Assembly (NCBI GenBank): GCA_029260455.1 | Contig: JAJDDF010000009.1 | Location: 1 to 64,000 of the forward strand | Length of the DNA stretch: 64,000 bases | Reading direction: 5' to 3' | From: Phycisphaerales bacterium | GTDB taxonomy: Bacteria; Planctomycetota; Phycisphaerae; Phycisphaerales; UBA1924 | Shown: positions 55,001 to 63,143 of the stretch, piece by piece | Numbering within the stretch: the stretch's first letter is position 1 | How the letters are laid out: each line of letters opens with the position of its first letter | The notes under the pieces: generated by a model | What the model was told of the DNA's origin: nothing | The model's database searches: none | The model's input: the letters and a program-made list of their open reading frames with translations, nothing else | Made by a program: the position numbers and the translations under genes

Positions 55001-55073
55001 AATAGCCAATCACACCCACCACGAGCACCACGAGCATGAGCGCTGCGATCTTGCCAGTCAGTGCTGCGTTCAT
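52059..55073 (-). CDS. Large LptA/LptC-like lipopolysaccharide export protein
   Basis: A 1004-aa protein anchored by one N-terminal helix (KIAALMLVVLVVGVIGYSVI). Its ATG overlaps the kdsD stop by four bases. A long series of beta-jellyroll-like OstA/LptA-type strands follows. Examples are FLFNGDQVVEVTAEHGRILW, LRFQSLMGQAEAPGEVKIEAPG, YAATFSTNVHIERGGASIAAD and LTILGNQIRIDEPSANLVVFGGG. Its position after kdsD matches the kdsD-lptC-lptA arrangement of Gram-negative bacteria. The protein is several times longer than LptC or LptA, so it may be a fused bridge carrying lipid across the periplasm; that is inference. Confidence 0.75.
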   Translation of the reverse strand: MNAALTGKIAALMLVVLVVGVIGYSVISGPANTPGAPNLPGGANMPIDIGAPPPVDLGSGPFGEMTGSVYMSTNPDTGEVVARMEWEALDPAGEGRFEVTKPRAFLFNGDQVVEVTAEHGRILWPDRRANGRPESGTLDGDVTIRILERFEDDEPDLVHTTLTTPELRFQSLMGQAEAPGEVKIEAPGLSFDGEGLTVRFSEVSQRLQYLQVAEHRQTTINPAAMRRADAQARARRGTIATDPIEDVSTDTDTDAPAASDYYAATFSTNVHIERGGASIAADQAEVWMHLLDRRLAAGAITPIDFGRAASDTSNSNASSTADAAFNNDETAQIIRITSTGPIEVLPIDEAPEALLHDEVAIKLSAPNTGRVVAIDDANGLTVRCGSLAWGLTSHAISARGVGGELGVDFEFTDRASLLTGSLDADLIAGTASFPGAGRLRAAPQGDAASPIPQEQWPELTWSGSAHLTFDALAQQNADAHRRIEGVALRQFVAFDRVAIRAPEGEVRGDTIRASFDAGDIPRLSHVSAEGSASIVVRSENGTRDAAHVRADRLDVLFDTSPETGARLVPIIASAFGEATATAQGDEIEAELISLTLAQDDDHNVRVTGAVAEENAHITTRQGLIVSGSRIDAEAETGVVGVIGAPAVVGAFIGKDKLAAGSRFEHGLTILGNQIRIDEPSANLVVFGGGNLSYARRDRDRSDYDRINIDFTQGLLLDDIAGRAELLGTVTGHAETRGTDRYDLAADRIVLETVAGILEERTRKQLERSEESIVRRVTLEATDEGQARAELRRFAPGDTDTERILESALALRGPIISTDLTARTIDVPAAGTLLVEDRRGTDSVSPDSDPFARPAALNKGSLRGTSVFNWKGTFTLDAASGVAIMERAVRLRHLAPGAERAAELECEQLTASFTPLDATSDPSAPTLHAAVAEGGVFARHGANELVADEVRFDGNTSELLASSRRGNRVTLFDAESARNIAAEGIIIDLVTGAWRATQVSGTGSQ

Positions 55074-56134
55074 GCGTTGCCTCCGCGGTCATTGTCCTGC
55101 ACAACGCGTAACGCAATCAGGTCCTGCACATCAAGCATGCCGACCGGTTTGCCCTGCGCATCAACGATCGGCACTTCATCCTGACGATGTTCGCGCACCA
55201 GTCGCACGGCATCGCGCACCAGCGCTGTGTCGGGCAACGTGCGCGGCGAGCGCGTCATCACCTGCCCAATCGGCGCACTGAGTTTCGATGCATCCTTGAT
55301 CACCAGTCGGCGCACATCCGCATCCGTAAAGATGCCCACCACGCGCCCGGTGTCATCGCTAATCAACAGCGCCCCGGGCCTGCGCCCGAGGGATTCACCA
55401 AGTTGCAAGGCTTCCGCGAGCGGCATTGACTCCTTCACCACAGGCAAGTTCTGCCCCACTCGAAAGCGCAGCACATCGGTCACCGGACGCAACAAGCCGC
55501 CAAGTGTGCCGCCCGGGTGATGACGTGCAAAATCATCTGCGGTAAAGGCGCGCCGACGCGCAAGCGCAAGTGCCAGGGCATCGCCCAGTGCAAGCGTCGC
55601 CGTCGTTGAACAGGTCGGGGCGAGCGCGAGTTCCGTGGCTTCGGTGATAGTGCCTAATGACAGATTCACATCTGCAAGTTTGGCGAGTGCGTTCATCTCG
55701 CAACCGCCTGTCATTGCAATGATCGGCACATCATCCTGCTTCACGATCGCTGCAAGGCTCACAATTTCTTCTGTCTCACCAGAGAAAGACAGCGCGATCA
55801 CGCAATCTTTCTTGCGGATTCGCCCGAGGTCGCCGTGCATTGCTTCTGATGGATGCACCTCGTGCGAGGCGACGCCCAGTGAGGCGAGGGTCGCAGCGAT
55901 TTTTTTGCCGATGATGCCGCTCTTGCCAAGCCCTGCCACAATCACCACGCCCTCGGCCTTGGCGACGCGCTCCAGAATGGTCAGTGCCGCCTCAAGTGAC
56001 TCCGGCTCAAGGCCCTTCGAGACGACCTCGATGGCATCGCGCTCGGCGCGCAGCACCGCCCGGACGAAGGCGAGTTCGTCATCTGTCGCGGGGGCGGTCT
56101 TGGGCGTAGAAGCCTTTATTTCCGTGCGGCTCAT
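55070..56134 (-). CDS. kdsD: Arabinose-5-phosphate isomerase (KpsF/GutQ family)
   Basis: A 354-aa isomerase turning ribulose-5-phosphate into arabinose-5-phosphate for KDO synthesis. The SIS domain (residues about 40-185) has VVIVAGLGKSGIIGKKIAATLASLG, SEAMHGDLGRI and VIALSFSGETEEIV. A conserved ALALARRRAFTADDFARHHPGGTLG segment follows, then two CBS domains (residues about 215-345). The two CBS domains usually regulate the enzyme by nucleotide binding. It heads the minus-strand envelope cluster and is divergent from scpA. Confidence 0.93.
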   Translation of the reverse strand: MSRTEIKASTPKTAPATDDELAFVRAVLRAERDAIEVVSKGLEPESLEAALTILERVAKAEGVVIVAGLGKSGIIGKKIAATLASLGVASHEVHPSEAMHGDLGRIRKKDCVIALSFSGETEEIVSLAAIVKQDDVPIIAMTGGCEMNALAKLADVNLSLGTITEATELALAPTCSTTATLALGDALALALARRRAFTADDFARHHPGGTLGGLLRPVTDVLRFRVGQNLPVVKESMPLAEALQLGESLGRRPGALLISDDTGRVVGIFTDADVRRLVIKDASKLSAPIGQVMTRSPRTLPDTALVRDAVRLVREHRQDEVPIVDAQGKPVGMLDVQDLIALRVVQDNDRGGNA

Positions 56135-56145
56135 GAGTGCTACGG

Positions 56146-56151
56146 TACACT
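56146..56151 (+). promoter_or_regulatory. Possible -10 element upstream of scpA
   Basis: TACACT in the context GGTACACTCG, the same hexamer found at the rpsB and rpsA promoters. No matching -35 is evident, so the call is weak. Confidence 0.3.
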
Positions 56152-56214
56152 CGCCGGGAGGCCTGTGCGATGTGCGTGGGCATGCGATTTGGGCAAGGGC
56201 GACCGAGGGCTGCC

Positions 56215-57093
56215 ATGAGCGAATACACAGTCCATCTGGACGACTTTGAGGGCCCCCTCGACCTCCTTCTCCACCTGATCCGCAAGGCGGAGCTGGATGT
56301 CACCCATCTGTCTCTGGCCCGCGTGACCGATCAATTCATGACGCACCTCTCGGGGGTCGAGCGGATCGATGTCGAATCCGCCGCCGAGTTTCTGCTCACC
56401 GCCGCCACGCTGCTCGAACTGAAATCCCGTCATCTGGGGCCGAACAGCGCCGAGGGTGAGGCTGAAGATTCGGACGGTGGTGCCGGGGGCACGATTGAGA
56501 ATCCTGCTGCCGAACTGCTTCGCCAGTTGCTCGCCTACAAGACCTACCGCGAAGCAGGCGACGCGCTCGAGCGGCAGCGTCATGAATGGGCAAAGCGCTA
56601 TCCCGCGGGGCAGGCGGGCGCTGACAAGTCGGCCCTGCGCGAGGCGGTCCCTGATGAACTCGATATGGATGAGCTCGACCTCTACGACCTTGTCCGTGCG
56701 TTTCAGCACATCATTGATACCGTCGAACTCTCGCGCGTGGGCGATCATCTCGTCGAAGCTGATGACACGCCCATCGAACTGCACGCGGCCGACCTTGTCG
56801 ACCTGTTGCAGCGTGAGACCTCGCCCGAAGGTGATGCATCAACAGGCAAGCCGCGGAGGCTTTCACTGCGCGCTGTTATGCGCGGGCGCACGCGGCCGCA
56901 GGCGATCGGCTTGTTTCTCGCAATGCTTGAACTGATGAAACAACAGCGCATCCGCGTGATGCAGGAGCGCGCCTCTGAAGACGCTCGCGACGGTGCTGAT
57001 GAAGGCGAGATTGTCGTTGAACTGCTCGACTTCTCAGAATTCACGTCGGGCGATGTGCTTGAGGCAACGGGAATTGAAAACGACTCGAACTAG
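56215..57093 (+). CDS. scpA: Segregation and condensation protein A (kleisin)
   Basis: A 292-aa kleisin that bridges the two SMC heads in chromosome condensation. The N-terminal signature YTVHLDDFEGPLDLLLHLIRKAELDVTHLSLARVTDQF binds the SMC neck. It is followed by ESAAEFLLTAATLLELKSRHL (residues about 60-80). The C-terminal winged helix includes FLAMLELMKQQRIRVMQ. The start at 56215 (MSEYTVHLDD) has GAGGG upstream; the longer in-frame GTG at 56137 is atypical. The tail is acidic. scpB is not in the window. Confidence 0.93.
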   Translation: MSEYTVHLDDFEGPLDLLLHLIRKAELDVTHLSLARVTDQFMTHLSGVERIDVESAAEFLLTAATLLELKSRHLGPNSAEGEAEDSDGGAGGTIENPAAELLRQLLAYKTYREAGDALERQRHEWAKRYPAGQAGADKSALREAVPDELDMDELDLYDLVRAFQHIIDTVELSRVGDHLVEADDTPIELHAADLVDLLQRETSPEGDASTGKPRRLSLRAVMRGRTRPQAIGLFLAMLELMKQQRIRVMQERASEDARDGADEGEIVVELLDFSEFTSGDVLEATGIENDSN

Positions 57094-57222
57094 CCCCGTG
57101 CGCGAAGCGAGGGGATCGGATTGGGTGGCATGTGTCTTTGAGCCATCAAGACGTGGCTTTCGCTTCACTCAGACCGCGGCACGCGGCGGAAGGAGGCCAG
57201 CGTTCTCAAGGCGGGGCAGCGA

Positions 57223-58245
57223 TCAACCATCCTTCCCCAACGCCATCATCCCGCCGAAGACCTGCATCACGCCGACTTGCAACACCTGCTCGAATTCTTC
57301 GGGTGTTGTTGCGGCGTTGAGCAGACCAAACGTGTGGTCGAGCGCGTCGAAGATCGCCATGATCTGCGGCTTCTTCTCCGCGACCTTATCAGTTGACATC
57401 TGCGCCAGCTTCTCGCGGGCCTCGGCGATGTCTTCAGTCCAGTCGCTGGCCAAGTCAGCGGGAATCCACTTGCCCTCGACCTTCACGAAGTCCTGGTCCT
57501 TGGTGACTTCGCCCGGAATCTCGATGCGCACAACCGCGGTGTCGCCATCGCGGCTCACGAGCGTCGCCACGGCGTCGCCAAGATTCGACAGCTTATTGGC
57601 CGGATTCTTCTTGGACACCTTATTCAGCCCATCAAACTGCATAACGATCGTCGCACCTGTGGTGCCAATCGCCTGGCGCATGTCAACGTGCTTCAGCGTG
57701 TCGACATTCGAGAACTCTGAGTAGGCGATGGTCTTGAGCGGCGCGATGACGTTGTTCCACTCGCGCTTGGCGACGTTCAGATCGAAGTCTGGCGATTGCT
57801 GGAGATTGGGCATCGCCAGAATGAGACTCTTCTTGGTCTCGAGGACGTTGTGGAGCTTCTGCAACACCACGAAGCTGCGGTTCCAAATGTCGCGATCGAC
57901 CTTGCTTGCGAAGGTGTGCACGAGATCGGTGATGTCGGCCTGATAGCTCGCGGGCAACGCATCCCAGGCGACATGCATCTCGCCCTTGGCCACGCTGTGC
58001 ATCACATGCTCGATGGCCTTGTCTGGGCTATCGGGAAATGCCTTGGGCGCAGGCGCATGCTTCGGTGCGCTGACCTCGTTCGACGCGGCCACCGGCTTCA
58101 CGTCGTCGTCATATTCTGTTGGCATGTAATTCGGCGCATAGTTCGACGCAGCGGCGTTGGCGGGTGTGCCTTCGCCGCACCCTGCGAGAACGGTAGCGAC
58201 GGAAACAAATGATGTGACGATGATGGCAACGCGCGGCGTGTGCAT
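57223..58245 (-). CDS. Lipoprotein of unknown function
   Basis: A 340-aa lipoprotein. The start at 58245 has GGAGG five bases upstream and gives a signal ending VLAGC (lipobox LAGC). After a Pro/Ala-rich linker, the mature part has helical blocks AFPDSPDKAIEHVMHSVAKGEMHVAWDALPASYQADI (residues about 55-90) and a beta-rich central domain (LGDAVATLVSRDGDTAVVRIEIPG). It ends in a helical IMAIFDALDHTFGLLNAATTPEEFEQVL stretch. I do not recognise the family. The 57094-57222 gap between convergent genes holds nothing clear. Confidence 0.65.
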   Translation of the reverse strand: MHTPRVAIIVTSFVSVATVLAGCGEGTPANAAASNYAPNYMPTEYDDDVKPVAASNEVSAPKHAPAPKAFPDSPDKAIEHVMHSVAKGEMHVAWDALPASYQADITDLVHTFASKVDRDIWNRSFVVLQKLHNVLETKKSLILAMPNLQQSPDFDLNVAKREWNNVIAPLKTIAYSEFSNVDTLKHVDMRQAIGTTGATIVMQFDGLNKVSKKNPANKLSNLGDAVATLVSRDGDTAVVRIEIPGEVTKDQDFVKVEGKWIPADLASDWTEDIAEAREKLAQMSTDKVAEKKPQIMAIFDALDHTFGLLNAATTPEEFEQVLQVGVMQVFGGMMALGKDG

Positions 58246-58442
58246 AGCTTCCTCCGAGTGAATCAAATCGAACCTGAACCTCGCGGAGGTGTCGGCCTGT
58301 TGGAGCCAGTGCATCAAGGGAGCCGCAGGAAGATTCCCCGGTCGCGGTGGGTTGGCGGCCTGTGCGGATCGGGGAATGGGTGGTGTTCCGATAGCCGGGC
58401 TGTGTCGCACTGGCGAGAGATGTGGGGTAGCTTGCTAGAGCG

Positions 58443-59615
58443 ATGATCACAAAGCCCATAGATCAACTGACGATTGAAGATATAGAGGCACTGATCACTA
58501 ACAAGGTCGGTGAAAGTCGATATATCGAGTACAAGTCAGAGTTACCCGGCAATACAGACTCCGAGAAGAAAGAGTTCCTTGCTGACGTTTCCTCTTTCGC
58601 GAACACTGCTGGCGGCCACCTGCTGTACGGCCTCTCTGAGGCAGACGGCATCGCGACCGAAATCATTGGGCTCAATGACTTCAACCGCGATACCGACATT
58701 CCTCGATTTGAACAATTGATCCAATCCGGCCTTGAACCTCGTATTCCAGGGTTGCGGCTCGAATCGCTTGGCGCGGACCAAGTGGTTCTTGCAATTCAGG
58801 TGCCGCGTAGTTGGGCCGGTCCGCATCGCGTCGCACTCGGAAAGTCATCGCGTTTCTTCGGCAGGTCGACGACCGGAAAGTTTCCGATGGATATCACAGA
58901 CATCCGAAATGCGTTCTTGTTGTCAGCGGATCTACCGGAACGAATCAGGCGATGGCGCGACGAGCGCATAGCGAGAATAAAGGGAGCGGTAGACGACTCG
59001 CGACTCTCAGGGTCGCCGAAGCTAGTCGTGCATGTAGTCCCTCTTGGCTCGTTTGGCAACCAATTGGGGATCAGTGCAAAGGATATCTGGGAGAAGCGTA
59101 ATAGCTTCCGACCCCTTGGTGGCACAGCTGGTAGCGCTCGAATCAATGTTGACGGCGTTCTCTCTTTCGTCCATGCTGGCGGCAATCTCAACGAAATCGT
59201 TGACCGGTGCCAAGTGTTTCGGTCCGGCTGCGTCGAAGCGATTTGGGCCGACTTATGCAGCGAACGCAACGGAGCAAAGCTGGTCGGAAGTATTGTCTAC
59301 GAGCGCTATGTAATCGCAAGTCTGGCTGCCTATCTGAAGGAACTTGAAGTCCTTGGCGTATCGCCTCCGATAAGCGTCATGCTCACGTTGATGGATGCGC
59401 AAGGCGCTGGTATGGAGGTTGACCGGTACAGGTATAAGGAATCTGGCCACCCCATCGACCGTGCAGTCGTCGCAATACCCGACATTCTGATCGACAACAT
59501 GAATGCCAACATCGGAAAGGAACTGCGCCCGGCATTCGATGCGATCTGGAACGCGTGTGGTTGGCCCCAATCAATCAACTACGACGATAACGGCGAGTGG
59601 CGCGCCCACGCATAG
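58443..59615 (+). CDS. AlbA_2-domain protein (Schlafen-like ATP-binding)
   Basis: A 390-aa protein with an N-terminal AlbA_2 domain (residues about 15-150): IEYKSELP, FLADVSSFANTAGGHLLYGL and FFGRSTTGKFPMDITDI, the pattern shared by Schlafen-like and divergent AAA-4 proteins. The C-terminal 230 residues are unassigned, with VVVPLGS-like beta blocks and RYKESGHPIDRAVVAIPDIL. AlbA_2 proteins occur as transcription regulators and in phage-defence loci. The codon use is AT-richer than in neighbours, and its stop directly abuts the pheS stop on the other strand. It looks like a recent insertion between core genes. Confidence 0.8.
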   Translation: MITKPIDQLTIEDIEALITNKVGESRYIEYKSELPGNTDSEKKEFLADVSSFANTAGGHLLYGLSEADGIATEIIGLNDFNRDTDIPRFEQLIQSGLEPRIPGLRLESLGADQVVLAIQVPRSWAGPHRVALGKSSRFFGRSTTGKFPMDITDIRNAFLLSADLPERIRRWRDERIARIKGAVDDSRLSGSPKLVVHVVPLGSFGNQLGISAKDIWEKRNSFRPLGGTAGSARINVDGVLSFVHAGGNLNEIVDRCQVFRSGCVEAIWADLCSERNGAKLVGSIVYERYVIASLAAYLKELEVLGVSPPISVMLTLMDAQGAGMEVDRYRYKESGHPIDRAVVAIPDILIDNMNANIGKELRPAFDAIWNACGWPQSINYDDNGEWRAHA

Positions 59616-60659
59616 TCACACCCGATCCAAAAACCGCACATCCCCGCCGTAGAGCAAGCGAATATCCGGGATGCCATAGCGCCCCATGGCGATGCGCTCG
59701 ATGCCAAAGCCGAACGCGAAGCCGGTCCACTCTTCGGGGTCGAGACCGACGGCTTCAAAGACTTTGGGATCAACAAGGCCGCACCCGCCGAGTTCGATCC
59801 ACTTGGGTTTTTCGCCGGGCTTGAGTGCGATTTTCATGTCGAGTTCGGCGCTGGGTTCTGTAAATGGGAAATAGCTCGGGCGCAGGCGGACCTCGGCATC
59901 CGGGCCAAAGTACAACCGTGCAAATTGCAAAAGCGTCGTGCGCAGTTCGACCATCGTCACGCGCCGATCGACATACAACCCTTCGAGCTGATGAAACATA
60001 AATGAGTGCGTGGCATCAACAGTATCCGGACGATACACGCGCCCGGGGGCGATGATCTTGAGCGGCGGGCCCCAGCCTTTTTCTACAGCTTCCTGCAACA
60101 CGCGAATCTGCACGGTCGAAGTCTGCGAGCGCAGCATGCGCGGGCGCCCGCCGGTATCGGCGCGTTCGCCATCGGGTTCTTCGACATAGAAATTATCGAT
60201 GGGTTCGCGTGCCGGATGATCGGCGGGGATATTGAGCTTGATGAAGTTGTGTTCGTCATCTTCGATCTCGGGGCCGTCTGCGACATCGAAGCCCATGCGC
60301 CCAAAGACATCGCACAGTTCTTCGCGCACGCGCGTGATGATGTGCCTGCGCCCCACGGGCAGATCAAGGCCCGGCTCGGTGACATCAATCTGCGGACCGG
60401 TCCTGGTCGTGGGGCCGCTTGTGAGTTCGCCCTTGCGCGCCTCAAAGGCAGCCTGGAGCGCCACCTTTGCGGCGTTAAGACGCTGCCCGACCGCCTTCTT
60501 TTCTTCTTTGGGCACGCTCTTGAGCGACGCCATGGCGTCCTTCAGTTTGCCCTTGGTGCCCAGATAGGCAATGCGCCACTGCTCAAGGGCTGCGGCATCA
60601 CCCGCGTCCGCAAGTTCGGCGAGGGCGGTGCGCTCAAGTATTTCGATCGATTCAAGCAT
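59616..60659 (-). CDS. pheS: Phenylalanyl-tRNA synthetase alpha subunit
   Basis: A 347-aa class II synthetase subunit. The N-terminal coiled coil (residues 10-90) contains IAYLGTKGKLKDAMASLKSVP. Class II motif 2 lies around RPDTVDATHSFMFHQLEGLYVD and motif 3 is GFAFGFGIERIAMGRYGIPDIRLLY near the C-terminus. The start at 60659 (MLESIEILER) is chosen because the preceding residues are not conserved. pheT, its usual partner, is not downstream; the gene is followed end-to-end by the AlbA_2 gene on the opposite strand. Confidence 0.94.
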   Translation of the reverse strand: MLESIEILERTALAELADAGDAAALEQWRIAYLGTKGKLKDAMASLKSVPKEEKKAVGQRLNAAKVALQAAFEARKGELTSGPTTRTGPQIDVTEPGLDLPVGRRHIITRVREELCDVFGRMGFDVADGPEIEDDEHNFIKLNIPADHPAREPIDNFYVEEPDGERADTGGRPRMLRSQTSTVQIRVLQEAVEKGWGPPLKIIAPGRVYRPDTVDATHSFMFHQLEGLYVDRRVTMVELRTTLLQFARLYFGPDAEVRLRPSYFPFTEPSAELDMKIALKPGEKPKWIELGGCGLVDPKVFEAVGLDPEEWTGFAFGFGIERIAMGRYGIPDIRLLYGGDVRFLDRV

Positions 60660-60724
60660 GGAAGAAGAGTGTAACAGGCGGGGAAAGAAACAACCCGCGA
60701 TGAAACCGGGTTGGTGCGACTCGC

Positions 60725-61183
60725 TCAATGCTGCCATAGGCCGTGCTCGATGCCGCCGAGGATGTAGATGGCGATTGTGCCCTGACCTGGGATTTCCATG
60801 CGAGCAATAGCGATCTCTGCACCTGCTGCCTTGGCTTTCTCAACCGCCGCCTCGAGATCGTCTACCAGAACATAAGGGCGCACAACGGGTGCTTCGGTGT
60901 CGCGCATTGGTGCGCGCACGCCGATACGTCCGCCACCACGCAGCATCGTCGTACGCGCGTTGCCAAATTCGGGAACAGGCTCGCTGAAATTTACGTCGTG
61001 CGCTTTCGCCAAGATGCGACAGGTCTCATCGACTTTGGGCGTCACGATCTCAAGGTAGTGGATGTTCACCCCGGCCTCCATCTCCCGGCCTTCATCCATC
61101 GCGTGTCCAGCGGGTGTGAGATGCTGCCCAGCCAGGACTATTCCACACACTGCAACGAGAAAATGGGTAATGCAACGATTCAT
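60725..61183 (-). CDS. Exported VOC-family protein
   Basis: A 152-aa protein with a signal peptide (MNRCITHFLVAVCGIVLAGQHLTPAG) and a glyoxalase-like fold. The blocks are NIHYLEIVTPKVDETCRILAKAH, ARTTMLRGGGRIGVRAPMRD and VVRPYVLVDDLEAAVEKAKAAGAEIA. Most VOC proteins are cytoplasmic, so secretion is unusual. The end (IAIYILGGIEHGLWQH) is His-rich. Role unknown; a substrate-binding or resistance function is possible. Confidence 0.75.
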   Translation of the reverse strand: MNRCITHFLVAVCGIVLAGQHLTPAGHAMDEGREMEAGVNIHYLEIVTPKVDETCRILAKAHDVNFSEPVPEFGNARTTMLRGGGRIGVRAPMRDTEAPVVRPYVLVDDLEAAVEKAKAAGAEIAIARMEIPGQGTIAIYILGGIEHGLWQH

Positions 61184-61322
61184 GAGGCCTCCCGTGTGAC
61201 ATCGTACCCGATGGGATCATGGCAGCGTAGCGGCGCAAAAAACAACCCGCCATGGTGGCGGGCTGGTCAGTTTCAAGAGGCTGACGATGAGCTTTGCGAA
61301 TCATCAGGTTTCTTTGACACGC

Positions 61323-61991
61323 TCACGTCGTGGCGGCGTCATCTGCCGATGTGTCAGCCTTGGCATCACCCTTTTTCGCCTCGGCAAACCCGCGACGTTT
61401 CTCAGCGGCAAATGCAGTGCGGCGGTCGGCCTTGCGACGACGCTGGCCGGGGTTGCCGCCAATCTCAGGACCATCCTCGGCGCCCACGAGTTGCAGCAGA
61501 CAGTGTTCGCCTGCATCACCCACGCGATACTGACCAAGCTTAATGATGCGCGTGTACCCACCGGCGCGGTCAGCAAAGCGCGGGGCGACATTATCGAAGA
61601 TGTGCTTGACGATCTTCGGTGCCTTGCGCAGGTCGCCATGACGGTTGCGCTCGACCATGTCCGCATCGGGGAGGTCAAAGAACTGCGAGGCGGCGTCGGC
61701 CTGCTTCTGGGCGCGTTCGTTATCCGCGGGCAAGAGGCGTTTGCTCTGATACAACCACGCGAAGGCGCGGCGGTCATGCCCGAGCTTCGATGTCACAAGC
61801 CTGCGCGCGTGGATATCGCCGCGCTTGGCGAGTGTGATGATCTTTTCGACCATCGGCTGCACCGCTTTGGCACGCTGTTCGGTCGTCACGATCTGGCCGT
61901 GCTCGAAAATCGCAACCGCCAGATTGCGCAACGTCGCAGTGCGATGAGCGCTCGTCCGACCCAGCTTGTATCCACCCTTGCGATGGCGCAT
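61323..61991 (-). CDS. rplQ: 50S ribosomal protein L17
   Basis: A 222-aa L17. The conserved core MRHRKGGYKLGRTSAHRTATLRNLA (start at 61991) and VEKIITLAKRG identify it. The C-terminus has GGYTRIIKLGQYRVGDAGEHCLLQLV, the L17 end. Beyond this it carries about 60 extra residues rich in Lys, Ala, Arg and Asp; with that tail the protein is much longer than usual bacterial L17. Placed after rpoA as in most bacteria. Confidence 0.95.
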   Translation of the reverse strand: MRHRKGGYKLGRTSAHRTATLRNLAVAIFEHGQIVTTEQRAKAVQPMVEKIITLAKRGDIHARRLVTSKLGHDRRAFAWLYQSKRLLPADNERAQKQADAASQFFDLPDADMVERNRHGDLRKAPKIVKHIFDNVAPRFADRAGGYTRIIKLGQYRVGDAGEHCLLQLVGAEDGPEIGGNPGQRRRKADRRTAFAAEKRRGFAEAKKGDAKADTSADDAATT

Positions 61992-62108
61992 CGCCCGCCT
62001 CCTGAGGGGTTTTGGCCCCTTCAAAGATCATCATCATTCGAGTCCCCCCACCAGGCAGGGAGGAACAATACTACCCAAACCGCGCGTCGAACGCTTGCTT
62101 CGTCAGTC

Positions 62109-63143
62109 TCAGGGGCCGATCGCCTCAGCGGGAATCGGCTGCGAGGCGGGCAACTGAATGCCATCAGGCAGCGGCATGCCCAGCGCCAGGCCCAGATCGG
62201 CGAGTTTGCGCTTCACTTCACGCAATGAGGTCTTGCCGAACGAGCGTACCTTGAGCAGCTCACTTTCGGGCTTGGTGACCAGTTCCGCGACGGTCGCGAC
62301 TCTTGCTGATTCGAGGCAATTGCTTGCCCGCACGGAGAGGTCAAGATCGCCCACCGGCATCATGAGCTTGCGGATCAGTTCGTCATCGATGCTCGCGGCG
62401 GCGGCGGCCTCTTCAGAGACGCGCTGTTCGCCCGCATCGGTGTACTGCACGAAGGGGTTCAAGTGTTTGCGCAGAATCTTGGCAGCTTCGACGAGCGCCA
62501 TCTCGGGTGTCACGGTGCCATCGGTCCAGACATCAAGTGTGAGCTTGTCATAGTTGGTGCGCTGCCCAACACGCGTCTCATCGACCTTGAAGCGCACGCG
62601 GTGCACCGGTGAATAAATCGCATCGATCGCAATCACACCGACTTCCTGCTCTTCTTCATCGCGATATTGTTCGGCGGCGGGCACATAGCCGCGCCCGCGC
62701 GAGACGACCAACTCCATCTCGAAGTCAATCTCATCGGTCAAGGTGCACACCACCATGTCCTTGTTGACGATCGTGATCGCAGTGTCGGCTTCGATCAGGT
62801 CGGCGGTCACTTCACCAGGACCCGTTGCCGCAAGGCGCATGGTGCGGGGCTCATCGGTATCGAGCATTACCACAAGGCTTTTAATATTCAAGACGATGTC
62901 TGTGACATCTTCCATAACGCCGGGAATCGTTGTGAATTCGTGCGGGGCGCGTGCGATTTTCACCGTGGTCACCGCGGCGCCCTCAAGACTTGAGAGCAGT
63001 ACGCGACGCAAGGCGTTGCCGATGGTGGTGCCGAAACCGCGCTCGAAGGGTTCGATCACGAATCGGCCAAAATTTTCTGATTGGAAACGATGGTCTTCAG
63101 AGACCCGGCTTGGCAATTCCAGCCCGCGCCAGCGTACACGCAT
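62109..63143 (-). CDS. rpoA: DNA-directed RNA polymerase alpha subunit
   Basis: A 344-aa alpha subunit. The N-terminal assembly domain has RFVIEPFERGFGTTIGNALRRVLLSSLEGAAV and VVMLDTDEPRTMRL. The C-terminal domain (residues about 265-330) has LDLSVRASNCLESARVATVAELV and LLKVRSFGKTSLREVKRKLADLGL, the DNA- and activator-binding helices. The start at 63143 fits an unusual N-terminus (MRVRWRGLELPS). The 163-bp gap to rpsK is where rpsD stands in most bacteria, but no rpsD is found. Confidence 0.97.
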   Translation of the reverse strand: MRVRWRGLELPSRVSEDHRFQSENFGRFVIEPFERGFGTTIGNALRRVLLSSLEGAAVTTVKIARAPHEFTTIPGVMEDVTDIVLNIKSLVVMLDTDEPRTMRLAATGPGEVTADLIEADTAITIVNKDMVVCTLTDEIDFEMELVVSRGRGYVPAAEQYRDEEEQEVGVIAIDAIYSPVHRVRFKVDETRVGQRTNYDKLTLDVWTDGTVTPEMALVEAAKILRKHLNPFVQYTDAGEQRVSEEAAAAASIDDELIRKLMMPVGDLDLSVRASNCLESARVATVAELVTKPESELLKVRSFGKTSLREVKRKLADLGLALGMPLPDGIQLPASQPIPAEAIGP

